This document shows, piece by piece, positions 1-8,829 of a DNA stretch of 41,580 bases. The stretch is from Heterostelium multicystogenum. Lineage: Eukaryota > Evosea > Eumycetozoa > Acytosteliales > Acytosteliaceae. Position 1 is the stretch's first letter, and the number at the start of each line of letters is the position of its first letter. The notes beneath the pieces were generated by a model, which was not told the origin of the DNA, made no database searches, and was given only the letters and a program-made list of their open reading frames with translations. The stretch is taken from NCBI GenBank assembly GCA_003667245.1, contig RCNN01000352.1, forward strand, positions 1 through 41,580, in the 5' to 3' direction. The translations under genes and the position numbers were made by a program.

Positions 1-1591
1 CCCTGGACCTTTTTGCTCACGGCGGTGAACTTGTCGCCCCAGAACGGCTGCACGATCACGCAGGCGTCCTGCAGGATGCGTTCGACATTTTCCATCGCCA
101 CGGCGCGCTGTTTCGGGTCGATGATGCCCATGGCCTTGTCCAGCGCGGCATCGAACGCCGGGTCGCTGTAATGGCTTTCGTTCCAGGCACCACCGCCACG
201 GTAGGCCAGTTCGCAGGGACATTACGCCCAGCGGGCGGTGGGCCCAGTAGGTCAGGCTGAAGGCGGCCTTGTCCCAGATCGGCCAGTACTGTGCAGCAGG
301 GATCACTTTGAGGTTGATGCGGATCCCGGCTTCCAGGCAGTTCTGTTGCAGGATCTGCGCGCAGTCCTGTTCATAGCGGCCCCTGGGTGTTGCCGACGAT
401 CAGGTCAATGTCGATGCCGTTGGGGAAGCGGCTTCGGCCAGCAGCTTTTTGGGCCGCCGCACGTCGCCGGTTGCGCTTGGGCAGCGGGAAATATTCGGGG
501 TGGGAAGGCGCCACATGATGGTCTTCGCCGAGGGTGCCCATGCCGCGATAGGCGATCTTCAGCATCTGCGCGTTATCGGCGCACAGCACCACCGCTTGCG
601 GATGCGCAGGTCGGTGAACGGCTTCTGGTCGCAGGCCATGCGCATCACCACGGTTTGCGCCGACTTGCAGGTCAGCAACTGGGCCCCGGGCAAGCGCTTG
701 GCCAGGTCCAGTTCAGCCACCCGTCACGCGGTACAGCACGTCGACTTGCCCGGCTTGCAGGGCGGCGAGAGTGGGTGGACACGTCGGTGCCCATGTCGAT
801 TGTAGCGCAACTCGTCAAGGTTGGCTGGTTTGCCCCAGTAATCGGCGCGGCTGGCGAAGGTCGCCTGCTTGTTCACGGCGAAATGAAACCAGTTGAACGG
901 CCCCGGTGCCCAGCGGGTTTTTCGCCCAGTCGTCACCGGCCTTGAAGCTGCGGTGCACGATGGCGCAGGTGAAGGCGTTGAGCATCTCCGGGATCGCCAG
1001 GATCGGCCGCTTGAGCACCAGGCGGAACTGGAACTCGCTGACTTTTTTCGAAGGCCTTTGATGTCCTGGAACGCGGTGCGGTTCACCGACTTGGAATCGG
1101 CGGCGAATCCAGCGTTTCGATATTGTGCTGCACGTCGTCGACGTTGAAGGTGTCGCCGTTGCTTCCACTTCACGTTCTGGCGCAGGTTGAAGGTCCACGT
1201 GGCGAGGGTTTCCGACGGGCTCCAGCTCTCGGTCGGAGGTAAGGGTGGGTGATGTTGTTGTCGGCGTCGACCCAGGTCAGGTATTCCACCGAGTTGCTTG
1301 CGCGAGGTTCGAGGCTTCGATCGGCAGGTCAGATCAGGTCGGGTCCTGGATTTCCTGGATCGCGCAGGCAAACCGCAGGCTGCCGCCCTGGCGTGGCTCG
1401 GCGGCCCTGGGCGTCATTGCCCAGCAGTGCGGAACCGAGAAAAGGTGCTGGCACTGGCGACGGTGATGCCCAGCAGCGCGGCCCGTGCGCAGGAATTTGG
1501 CGACGGTTGATTTCCGCCGCCACTTGGGCACACCAGATCATTTACGCTCTGGATGCGGCGCCCGCGCGTCCAGGGTAGTCAACTCTTTCAT
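1..1591 (-). CDS. ABC transporter substrate-binding protein, family 5 (peptide/opine type), 3' end outside window
   Basis: Periplasmic solute-binding protein of the SBP_bac_5 (DppA/OppA) family, which delivers peptides or similar solutes to an ABC importer. The start is ATG at 1591, preceded by GGAGAG. The N-terminus reads MKELTTLDARAP, then RQGGSLRFA, the usual first strand of this family. Further in are LATWTFNLRQNVKW, FQDIKGL, LVLKRPILAIPEML, NPLGTG and RADYWGKPANLDEL, all typical. The frame changes at least five times before position 1, where ILQDACVIVQPFWGDKF is still family-like, so the C-terminus lies to the left. The permease and ATPase genes would be expected beyond the edge. The substrate cannot be read. 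The family call is firm; whether the gene works depends on whether the frameshifts are real. Confidence 0.8.
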
Positions 1592-1902
1592 AAGCTCTCC
1601 GGTACTTGCGGAATATGCGTTTTTTTTGTTGAACCGCAAAAGGGTCAATGGCAAGCGCCGCGAAGGCGTGACCGTGACCCGCTGTGAAGCCGGCAGAAGA
1701 ACAAGGCGCAACGAAGTCGGGAGGGTGGCAATGGGACAGGACATAGGGCAGCTCTCATGTTGTTTTTATTAGAGATGCCCGCAGTTTTGTCATTTGCGCA
1801 AAAGATCGACAAACGACAAATTTTGCGTTGGAACGTTCTATAAACGCATGTTACATGTCGCTCCCCACCGACTGATCGTTCCCACGCAGAGCGTGGGAAC
1901 GA
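1592..1902. promoter_or_regulatory. Intergenic region upstream of the binding-protein gene
   Basis: No convincing gene is visible. On the minus strand, toward the start at 1591, the leader contains AACAAAAA (plus-strand 1623-1630), which fits the AANAANAA pattern bound by Hfq/Crc in pseudomonads, 31 bases before the ATG. A short palindrome TTTGCGCAAA lies at 1793-1802, followed by an AT-rich stretch that may hold the promoter. The right end contains the perfect hairpin at 1871-1907. Confidence 0.35.
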
Positions 1903-1907
1903 TCAGT
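1871..1907. repeat. Perfect 17-bp hairpin (GTTCCCACGC family)
   Basis: Two perfect 17-base arms (ACTGATCGTTCCCACGC and its complement) flank the loop AGA. The hairpin overlaps the TGA stop of the M24 gene, so it could act as its transcription end or mRNA 3' stabiliser, although no T-tract follows on either side. The core GATCGTTCCCACGC recurs at 31343-31471, so it belongs to a dispersed repeat family and is not a unique terminator. Confidence 0.7.
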
Positions 1908-3132
1908 ACCTCAACAAGCGCGGGTCGAACGGGTAGTCGGAGAGCAACTCGATGCCGTGTTCGTGGATGTAGATCTGCTCTTCGAGCTTGACCCCTTCGC
2001 CGCCGTCGTCGTGGCCGATGTAGCTTTCAACGCAGATGGTCATGCCGGCTTCGAACACGCCGTCGTAGCCCAGGGCATCAATGTCTTCGCGATGCACCAC
2101 GTAGGGGTATTCACCGGTCATGCCAACCCCGTGCACCAGGGCGAAGTAACGGTTGTTTTTGTAATGCTCGGGAATCTTCCAGGCCAGTTCCGCGTACTCC
2201 TTGAAACTGCGCCCGGCCTTGAGCATTTCCATGTTGGTCTGCACTTGCTCGTAGGCCAGTTTGTACAGCTCCTGCTGCTTGGCGGTGGCGGCTTGTTCAC
2301 CGCACAGGAAGGTCCGCGAGAAGTCGGCGTAGTAGCCGAAACGCCCGACCACGTCAGTGTCCAGCGCTACCAGGTCGCCGGCTTCGATGGGCCGGGTGCT
2401 GCACTCCTGGAACCACGGGTTGGTGCGTGGGCCGGAGGACAGCAGGCGGGTCTCGACGTAATCACCGTCGGTGGCGATCACGTGCTGGTGGCAGGTGCGA
2501 CCACAGCTCGTTCTCGCTGATGCCGGGGGTGAGTTTGCTTTCCATCAGGCGCACCCCGGCCTCGGTAGCGCGCAGGCTGGCGCGGATCATCTTGAGTTCG
2601 TTCGGCACCTTGATGCAGCGCGCACGTTCCAGCGGTTCCTGGGCGTCGAAAATCTGGTAGCCGAGCTTTTTGCAGTTCGAAGGCCGCAGCGGAGGTGGCG
2701 CTTTCAATGGCGATGCGTTTGCCGCCGCCGCATTTGCGCACCAGCTCATCGATTTCCGCGGCCCAGTCGGCGGTGACATTGCCCAGGAAACTTTCGCAGA
2801 AGTAATAGGAGATGGCTTTGGCCGGGCGCACTTCATCGACGGTGTTGGAGGGTTTCGGCCAGGTGCAGGCAGCCGCCGAACTCGAACACCACCACCGGGC
2901 CTTCTGCCGGGATAAACGCATAGCTGGCCGGGTTGCGCGCCGAGTACACCTGCATGTTGCGTGAGCCGGTGGCGTAGCGCATGTGGGTAGGGTCGAACAG
3001 TACGCAGGCGGCGTAGTCGCGTTTTTTCAGCTCGTTGCGTACCCGTTGCAGACGGTCCAACTGGATCTGCTGGATCTCGTCATGGGTAGGTTCGCAGTCA
3101 GCGGGGTTGCGGTTGGGGCCGGACAGACTCAT
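1903..3132 (-). CDS. M24-family metallohydrolase, DddP-like (Xaa-Pro peptidase fold)
   Basis: About 409 residues once three frame changes are bridged. The N-terminal creatinase-like domain reads LLFDPxxMRYATG-like (VLFDPTHMRYATGSRNMQ). The C-terminal pita-bread domain has ETRLLSSGPRTNPWFQEC, ALDTD...YYADFSR, HGVGM, CVESYIG and KLEEQIYI. These contain the expected metal ligands: two Asp, one His and two Glu. The TRLLxSGPRTNPWFQEC block is strongly reminiscent of the DMSP lyase DddP, more so than of prolidase or ectoine hydrolase. Fold and metal site are clear; the substrate is not, and many DddP-like proteins are not DMSP lyases. The start at 3132 (MSLSGP) has AGGAA upstream; an in-frame ATG at 3165 lacks this. 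It lies 50 bases downstream of the oxygenase gene on the same strand, so the two probably form an operon. Confidence 0.75.
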
Positions 3133-3182
3133 GGGGTGTTCCTCGCAGGGCAAATACGGTTTCAAGGTTTTTTAGGTATGAA

Positions 3183-4067
3183 TCAGTCGAGCAACTGGTC
3201 GCTGCGGACCAGGTTGCGTTCGGCTTGCAGATGGGCTTCGGACAGGCGTCCGTAAAGCTGCTTGGTGCGCTGGGCACGGCCAATGATTCCGGGCTTTTCG
3301 GAGTAGGCGAAAGATCGCCGTGTTGGCGCTCGGTGGCGCCTTCCACGCGGGTCACCCGGTGCACCGAAAAAACGCCCTTTGAATATCTGCAAATCGCCGG
3401 GATTCAGCTCCAGTTCCCTGCACCCGCGAACGGTCTTCGCCACGCACCACCTTGCCGACTGCGCCGAGGTTCTCCTGGGTGCGCGAGCGAATCATCGGCG
3501 CGTACTCGAACAGGCCGCCGGCCTCGGGCTTCTGGTCATCATGCTGACGATGAATTCGTTGGTATCGAAGTGCCAGGGCTGCTCGGTGCCGTCCGGCATC
3601 ACGTTGATCACCAGCCCGGCGAACGGGTCGGCGTACTCGAAGATTTCCGGCTCATTCAGGCAGGCACCGATAAAGCGTTTCATCATCGGCGACACGTACA
3701 GCCGGTGGATGATCGCGTCCGGGGCGATCATGTCGCGGGTCACAAAGCCGCTGGTGCGCTCCATGAACGTGCGGCGCGGGTCATCGTGGGGCAGGGAGGT
3801 GTCGTCCTCGGTGAAGTAGGCGTTGACCTTGCGCACCGAATAAAACGTCTTGCCCGACAGCGCCAAACCTTCCAGGCGCGCCTGCTCAAGCGCTGCGGGG
3901 CGCAGGAAGTTCTTCAGCAGGCAGCAGCCGTCTTCGGCCAGTTCGGCCCGGGCGTGTTCGATCAGGGCCTGTAATTGAACATGGCCCGAATCATGTATGG
4001 GATACAGCTCGGTATTAATAATGTCGCTGATATCGCCCACTTCAGCGTCAGCAAGTTGAAGGCTCAT
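3183..4067 (-). CDS. Fe(II)/2-oxoglutarate oxygenase of the BesD/HalD-like family, HxD hydroxylase type
   Basis: About 294 residues in several frames. Readable blocks are LAEDGCCLLKNFL, FMERTSGFVTRD, IIHRLYVSPMMKRFI, YADPFAGLVINVMPDG, PWHFDTNEFIVSMMT, then EAGGLFEYAPMIRSR, PGDLQIFKGRF, HRVTRVEG, FAYSEKPGIIGRAQRTKQLYG. The facial triad is visible as His-Phe-Asp in WHFDTNEF with the distal His in HRVTRV. The family includes the free-amino-acid halogenases BesD and HalA-E, which carry Gly in place of the Asp; Asp here points to hydroxylation. A free amino acid or similar small molecule is the inferred substrate. The ATG at 4067 follows GGGAG. It is first in the minus-strand unit with the M24 gene and divergent from a LysR gene. 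Frameshifts near 3300, 3440 and 3510 look like one-base insertions in runs. Confidence 0.72.
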
Positions 4068-4181
4068 GCAAGACTCCCGGAACTATCAGTTGGTGTTTTT
4101 TGGCTGACCCGATAGTTGCTGAACGAGGTGCAAAGTGGAAATTACAAGTTGTGATCGAATCCATCGGCGAGGGCGATAGTT
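4068..4181. promoter_or_regulatory. Divergent control region between oxygenase and LysR genes, with GATAGTT boxes
   Basis: AACTATC at 4081-4087 faces GATAGTT at 4111-4117 as a widely spaced inverted repeat. A third copy, GATAGTT at 4175-4181, abuts the LysR ATG at 4182. A repeated heptamer between a LysR gene and its divergent neighbour fits binding half-sites and autoregulation, but the spacing is not the classic T-N11-A dyad, so this is inference. Confidence 0.4.
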
Positions 4182-5096
4182 ATGTCGGGCGAACTGGATG
4201 GCACCCTGCTTAAAGTGTTTGTGGCAATTATCGAGTGCCAGGGGTTTTCGGCGGCCGCCGAGCGCCTGCACAAGACCCAATCCACCGTCAGCCAGAGCCT
4301 GCAACGCCTGGAAGACATCGTCGGCACGCCACTGATCCGCCGTACCAGCCGCTCGGTGGGCCTGACCCCTGGTGGCGAAACCTTTTTTGATCTACGCCCG
4401 GCAGATCCTCAAGCTGCACAGCGAAGCCGTCAGCGCCGCGCAATTGCCCAATCAACAGGTGTGTATCCACCTCGGCATGCCCGAGGACTACGCCGAGTAT
4501 TGCCTGGGCGGGATGCTCAAGGACTTCCAGGCGCAGTTCTCCCAGGTACGGCCCGATGTGTGCTGCGAGATGTCGACGGCCCTGGTGGGGCGCCTGCAAC
4601 GGGGCGAGCTGGACTTGGTGCTGGGGGTGGAACACGCAGGTTTGCACAGCGGGGAATACCTGTGCGACGAGCCGTTGGTGTGGGTCGCGGCGGCCCAGCT
4701 GGAGTTGCGGGGCGTCAGTCGGTGCCGTTGGCGGTGTACGCCGAAGGCTGCGCGTTCCGTGCGAACGCCGTGCAGGCGCTGGCCCAGTCCGGGCGCTCGT
4801 GGCAGGTGGTTTACACCAGCCAAAGCCCGCGCGGCATTGCGATTGCGATCGAGCAGGGCTTGTCGGTGGGCGTGATGGCGCGGCGCCTGGTGCCACCCGA
4901 CTGGCAGATTCTGGACGAGCGCCAGGGCTTCCCGCCGATTGCCCCGGCGCGCCTGATGTTCTGGCGTTCAGCCGGTTGCCAGGTGCCGGAAGTGGATGCC
5001 CTGGTGGAGATTCTGCGTCGGCAACTGGGCCACTCAGGGCATCTGGGCGGCCAGCGCTTCGCGGGTGTGTCGCTGGGCCATGCGCTTGAGCAATAA
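4182..5096 (+). CDS. LysR-family transcriptional regulator
   Basis: The N-terminal winged helix-turn-helix is clear: LLKVFVAIIECQGFSAAAERL, then TQSTVSQSLQRLEDIVGTPLI and LTPGGETF. After a frame change near 4385, the effector domain continues with LIYARQILKLHSEAV, LPNQQVCIHLGMPEDYAEY, DVCCEMSTALVGRLQRGELDLVLG, and after another shift near 4720 with LAVYAEGCAFRANAV and GLSVGVMARRLVP. This resembles LysR proteins acting on the adjacent divergent gene, here the oxygenase/M24 pair, which would be the natural target. About 304 residues is normal for the family. The 3' end overlaps the stop of the convergent MFS gene by about 60 bases. Confidence 0.85.
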   Translation: MSGELDGTLLKVFVAIIECQGFSAAAERLHKTQSTVSQSLQRLEDIVGTPLIRRTSRSVGLTPGGETFFDLRPADPQAAQRSRQRRAIAQSTGVYPPRHARGLRRVLPGRDAQGLPGAVLPGTARCVLRDVDGPGGAPATGRAGLGAGGGTRRFAQRGIPVRRAVGVGRGGPAGVAGRQSVPLAVYAEGCAFRANAVQALAQSGRSWQVVYTSQSPRGIAIAIEQGLSVGVMARRLVPPDWQILDERQGFPPIAPARLMFWRSAGCQVPEVDALVEILRRQLGHSGHLGGQRFAGVSLGHALEQ

Positions 5097-6269
5097 CAGG
5101 CTGGCCAACACCCAGGCCGCGATCCAGCCGTGCACCACCGCAAATTCGCCAGTGAGTTGCAGCAGCCAGCCGCACAGGGCATTGCCGGTGGCACTGGCCA
5201 GGCCGTAGCTGACCATGCTCAGGCTCACCACTTGCAGGCTGTGCACCGGGCTGAGCCGGGCACCGACGTAGGCGGCCATCAAGCCCCAACACGGGAAATA
5301 GAACAGCGCGAAAAGCCCTGCCGCCAGCCAGCTCAGTACCAGGCTCGGGTGCCCGAGCAAGCCGAGCATGCTCAGACCAAACGCGCCGATACTCAGGGCC
5401 ATCACCCGTAACGCACCCCAACGGTCTGCCAGCGTGCCCAGCAGCAAGCCGCCGATCACACCGCCGATCCCGATCAGCGTCCACATCGAGCCGGTGACGG
5501 AGGCGCTGGCCTGTAGCTGCTCGCTGACGAACGCCGACAGGAAATTCAGAAACGGCCCGCTGATGGCGCCGATAAACGCGCTGAGCAAGACGATTCTGCA
5601 TTGCCACCGGTTGTGCCACGCACAACTTCAGCCATTGGCGCAGCACTTGGTTCAGCGCCGGCGCCATGGTCTCGCGTGGTGCCGGTTGCTTGATCGGGGC
5701 CAGTGCCCACAGGGTCAACAGCGTGACAACCAGCGTCAACCCGGCGCAGATCAGCCAGAACTGGCGCAACGACAACCCCTGCAAACAGCGCGATCAACAG
5801 CCCGTTCAAGCACAGCGCAAAGGCTGAGCCCGAGGACGCCAGCCCGAGCACCCGGCTGCGATGTGTAGTCGGGATCACCTCTTGAGCGAGGGCCGAAATC
5901 GCGTTCCAGTTCGACACCGCGCACGCCGACACCAGTGCCAGGCACAGGGCAAACGGCAGCACCCACGGCGTGGCGACGGCCAGGGCCAGCAGGGCGGGGC
6001 TGAGGACGATGGTCAGGCGCACCATATTGCGCGGGGCTGATCCACGCCGCCGCCAGGCCGCTGGCAATCGAGGCGCCCATGTAGAACAGCTGCAACAGCG
6101 CGGCGATCAATGCGGCCTGGCTGTAACTGAGCTCAAAGGCCAGGCGGATCTGCGGCAACAGCGCCGAATACAGGAACACACTGAAACCGTGGGTGGTGGC
6201 GTTGCAGGCGGTAAACACCAGTGCCAGCAAGCCAATACTTCGCCGGGATGAAACGGGTGCGTTGGACAT
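5034..6269 (-). CDS. MFS transporter
   Basis: About 411 residues with 12 expected membrane helices, spread over four frame segments. The N-terminus reads SIGLLALVFTACNATTHGFSVFLYSALLPQIR and SYSQAALIAALLQLFYMGASIASG. The middle has PALLALAVATPWVLPFALCLALVSACAVSNWN and HRSRVLGLASSGSAFALCLNGLL. The C-terminal half has IGGVIGGLLLGTLADRWGALRVM, the MFS loop motif GxLaDrxG, and WGLMAAYVGARL. This pattern resembles pseudomonad MFS carriers of small organic compounds or drugs; the substrate is unknown. It is convergent with the LysR at 4182 and divergent from the LysR at 6551, which may control it. The start at 6269 has only a weak ribosome site (GAG). Confidence 0.8.
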
Positions 6270-6384
6270 GGCGATGACTCGATAAGTTAATCCGCGAAAG
6301 AGAGGGGCGAAGTTACAGGAAGTACATCGGCAGACTAGCGTTTATAGCCTGGCGACGACCAATGCTTAATTGTCTTAGTGTGCA

Positions 6385-6397
6385 TGCGTTATACGCA
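6385..6397. promoter_or_regulatory. LysR-type dyad between MFS gene and LysR gene
   Basis: TGCG-TTATA-CGCA is a perfect dyad with the T-N11-A geometry of LysR-type binding sites. It sits in the 281-base AT-richer interval between the divergent MFS and LysR genes, where an autoregulatory site would be expected. No binding evidence exists in the sequence itself. Confidence 0.4.
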
Positions 6398-6550
6398 GGC
6401 TATTTATTCGTGAGCGACGGTCTGTAGCGATAAACGACACTTTCAGCGGTTGCGACGATTAATTGTTTGTCAGGCTGGGGTGCTACCGCTGACCCAATAC
6501 AAAAAGGTATGTTGTGCAGGTTATTTCCCCTGTGCTCCCGAGTGTCGTCC

Positions 6551-7482
6551 ATGAAACGCAAAATGCCCGGTCTCAACGCCTCAAAGCTTTCGAAGTCGCC
6601 GGCAGTACCGGCAGTTTTACCCGGGGCCGCCGAGCTGTTGAACGTCACGCAGAGTGCGGTCAGCCGCCAGGTGCGCCAGCTTGAAGAACAGTTGGGCGAG
6701 GCCCTGCTGGAGCGTCGTCACCATCACCTGGAATTGACCAGTGCCGGGCGGGTGTTGCTGCGGGCGTTGCACCAGTCGTTCGACAAGATCGAGCTGACGG
6801 TGCGCAAGTAATCCAGCAGAAGTCCCATGCCAATCGGCTGCACATCAATGCGCCGCCGACGTTTACCAATCGTTGGTTGATGCCACGGTTGGGGCGCTTG
6901 CGCGAGCAGCATCCGGAGTTGGAGTTGAGCATTACCACGCGGTTGCAGGACAGCCTGGCGGAGACCAGTACGCTGGATTGTGCGATTCGGTTTGGCGATG
7001 GGGAATGGGATGGGTTGGACAGCTCGTTGTTGATTCAGGAGCGGCATATCGCGGTGTGTGCGCCGTCGTTGTATGCCCGGGAGTGGAGTGACGGGATTGA
7101 TCTGAATCGCATGACGTTGCTGCATGTGCTGGCGCGGGAGGATCAGCGGTATCTGACGTGGAAGCATTGGCTGGATGCGGCGCGGATCAGTGGGGTTGAT
7201 ATCGAGGGGGGGTATGAGTTTGACCTGCTGGATTTGGCGATTCGGGCGGCGATCGATGGGTTGGGGATTACCATTGCGGATTGGCATATGGTCGCTTCGG
7301 AGTTGGCCAGTGGGCAGTTGACGCAGGTGCTGAATGTGCATGTGGAGGGGCATCAGTCGTATTGGCTGGTGACCCGGCCGGAGCAGACGGATACGCCGCA
7401 GTTGCAGGTGTTTGCGCAGTGGCTGCAGGAGGAGATTTGGTTGGCTCAGCGGCAGTTGGAGCCTTCTTTGGCGGCTGGGTGA
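6551..7482 (+). CDS. LysR-family regulator, GcvA-like
   Basis: About 310 residues. MKRKMPGLNA opens, followed in a second frame by LKAFEVAGSTGSFTR, and in the first again by AAELLNVTQSAVSRQVRQLEEQLGEALLERR, the helix-turn-helix. After a shift near 6810, the effector domain reads HINAPPTFTNRWLMPRLGRL, LELSITTRL, DCAIRFGDGEWDGLDSSLL and LARLALRAAIDGLGITIADW-like text. APPTFTNRWLMPRL and RFGxGxW are typical of the GcvA-like branch, where AmpR also belongs. The divergent MFS gene is the likely target. The start ATG at 6551 matches family N-termini. Confidence 0.82.
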
Positions 7483-7494
7483 GGAGTGGGGTTT

Positions 7495-8306
7495 GTGTAC
7501 ATATCCATTGCTGCGGTAACGGCCACTTATGGTTCCGCTCTTACAGCGGGTCACTTTTGGCAAACGCCCCAAAAGTAACCAAAAGGTCTTTGCCCCACCA
7601 CTCGGTGCCTCGCCCAGGCTCGGCATGCCCGCACTCCGGCCCGGTTCCGCGGGCCGCCGCGATGGGCCATCCCTGGCCCAGCGCGGCTAAACCGGCCGTC
7701 CTGCCGGTTTACCCGCTCCACCGTGCCTACTTGCGGCCATCGTGGTTGACGTGGCCCGCAGATCAAGATCAAAAGCAAGAGCACAGCGGCCTACCGGCCG
7801 GCTTGAGTGTTAAAAGCAAAGACCAGAGCGAAAGCAGATCTGCTTTTCTGTGGGAGCGGGCTTGCTCGCGAAAAACCTGAGAGCGCCGCGTTCATCCAGA
7901 ATGCCCGCGTCATCGTTAACGACCTTCGCGAGCAAGCCCGCTCCCACATTTGGACCGTGCCCGCTTTAGCTTTTGATTTGGCTTCTAAACACTCAAGCCG
8001 GCCGGGAGGCCGCTGTGCTCTTGCTTTTGATCTTGATCTTGATCTTAGGCGCCCCGTTAAACCACGCTGGCCGAACGCAGGCTTTGGAGCGTGGGTAACC
8101 CGGCAGGACGCCGGGTTAGCCGTCCTGGGCCAAGGATGGCCCATGACGGCGGCCCACGGTCCAAAGCCGGAGTGAGGGCACACCGAGCCCAAGCGAGGTG
8201 CCGAGTGGTGGGGCAAGAGCGTTTTGCTTACTTTTGCGCTTTTCAAAAGTGAGCCGCTGTAAGAGCGGAACCATAGGCGGCCTTTACCTAAATAACGGAT
8301 ATACAC
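7495..8306. repeat. 0.8-kb imperfect inverted repeat of a dispersed intergenic element
   Basis: The left arm (from about 7495) and the reverse complement of the right arm (to about 8306) align over roughly 350 bases. Shared blocks include TATGGTTCCGCTCTTACAGC (7529-7548, and the complement near 8255-8274), GCCCCACCACTCGG (left near 7592), AGATCAAAAGC-type runs and CACTCAAGCCGG. Arms differ at about a fifth of positions. The centre is the REPIN at 7849-7948. Open frames inside show no domain and are not called as genes. I recall similar intergenic blocks being common in P. fluorescens genomes, where they are often mis-annotated as hypothetical proteins. Confidence 0.75.
7849..7948. repeat. REPIN (paired REP hairpins) at the centre of the inverted repeat
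   Basis: TGTGGGAGCGGGCTTGCTCG at 7849 is matched by its complement ending at 7948, with CGAA/TTCG continuing each arm and about 50 bases between. This is the REP doublet form called REPIN, mobilised by RAYT transposases located elsewhere. Confidence 0.85.
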
Positions 8307-8309
8307 CCA

Positions 8310-8794
8310 TCAGCCGAGCCCCAACCGCCCATGCCACTCGGCAATCGACTCCTTTGGATACTCCTCAAACTCCAGGTCCCCCGCGCGAACACTCACCTCA
8401 ACCCACGGCGCCTTCGACCCCAGCATCAGATGCGTATGCTCCGGCGGCACCGGCAACGGCGTATCAATCGCCGAAGCAAACGGATGAATCAACTCCGGCC
8501 ACTGCGGACTGAACAACCACAACCCCGACCCACACTGCGAACAAAAATGCCGCTCAGCCGTACTCGCATGCGCCCGGCTATCCCCCGGCTCTTTCATCCG
8601 CGCGTGATAAATCGAAATCAACTTGCGCCCCCGCACCTTGAGGCTCCTGGCATCCCCCCAAGGTTGATCGCATACCCGCCACCCCCCTGGGTCTTGCGAC
8701 AAATCGAGCAATAACACCGCTGATAAGGGTAGGGATGCGCACTCTCAAGACTGAACGAAACCGCGCCGCAATGGCAGGAACCTTCAAGCTGCAT
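8310..8794 (-). CDS. GFA-family protein (glutathione-dependent formaldehyde-activating-like)
   Basis: About 161 residues after bridging frameshifts near 8640-8700. The N-terminus MQLEGSCHCGAVSFSLES, then CYCSICR and later HFCSQCGSGLWLF provide the zinc-binding Cys pattern of the GFA fold. The C-terminus EWHGRLGLG is also typical. Members were named after a formaldehyde-glutathione condensing protein, but most have no proven reaction, so the catalytic label is not assured. The start at 8794 has GGAGAA nine bases upstream. It lies beside itcR on the same strand with 35 bases between, and may simply follow it in transcription. Zinc site and fold are seen; the substrate is not inferred. Confidence 0.8.
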
Positions 8795-8829
8795 GACCAG
8801 ATTCTCCTTCGCAAAAGGGCAACGTTAGC

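Noticed and set aside
1903..3132. True DMSP lyase (dddP)
   Set aside because: Resemblance to DddP is strong but the family also contains other hydrolases and the context gives no DMSP link, so only DddP-like is claimed.
3183..4067. Amino-acid halogenase
   Set aside because: The iron-binding motif reads His-Phe-Asp; radical halogenases of this family need Gly in place of the Asp to leave room for chloride.
7600..8306. Open frames within the 0.8-kb inverted repeat as possible genes
   Set aside because: Low-complexity text derived from repeat arms, no start signals, and mirrored versions on the other arm.
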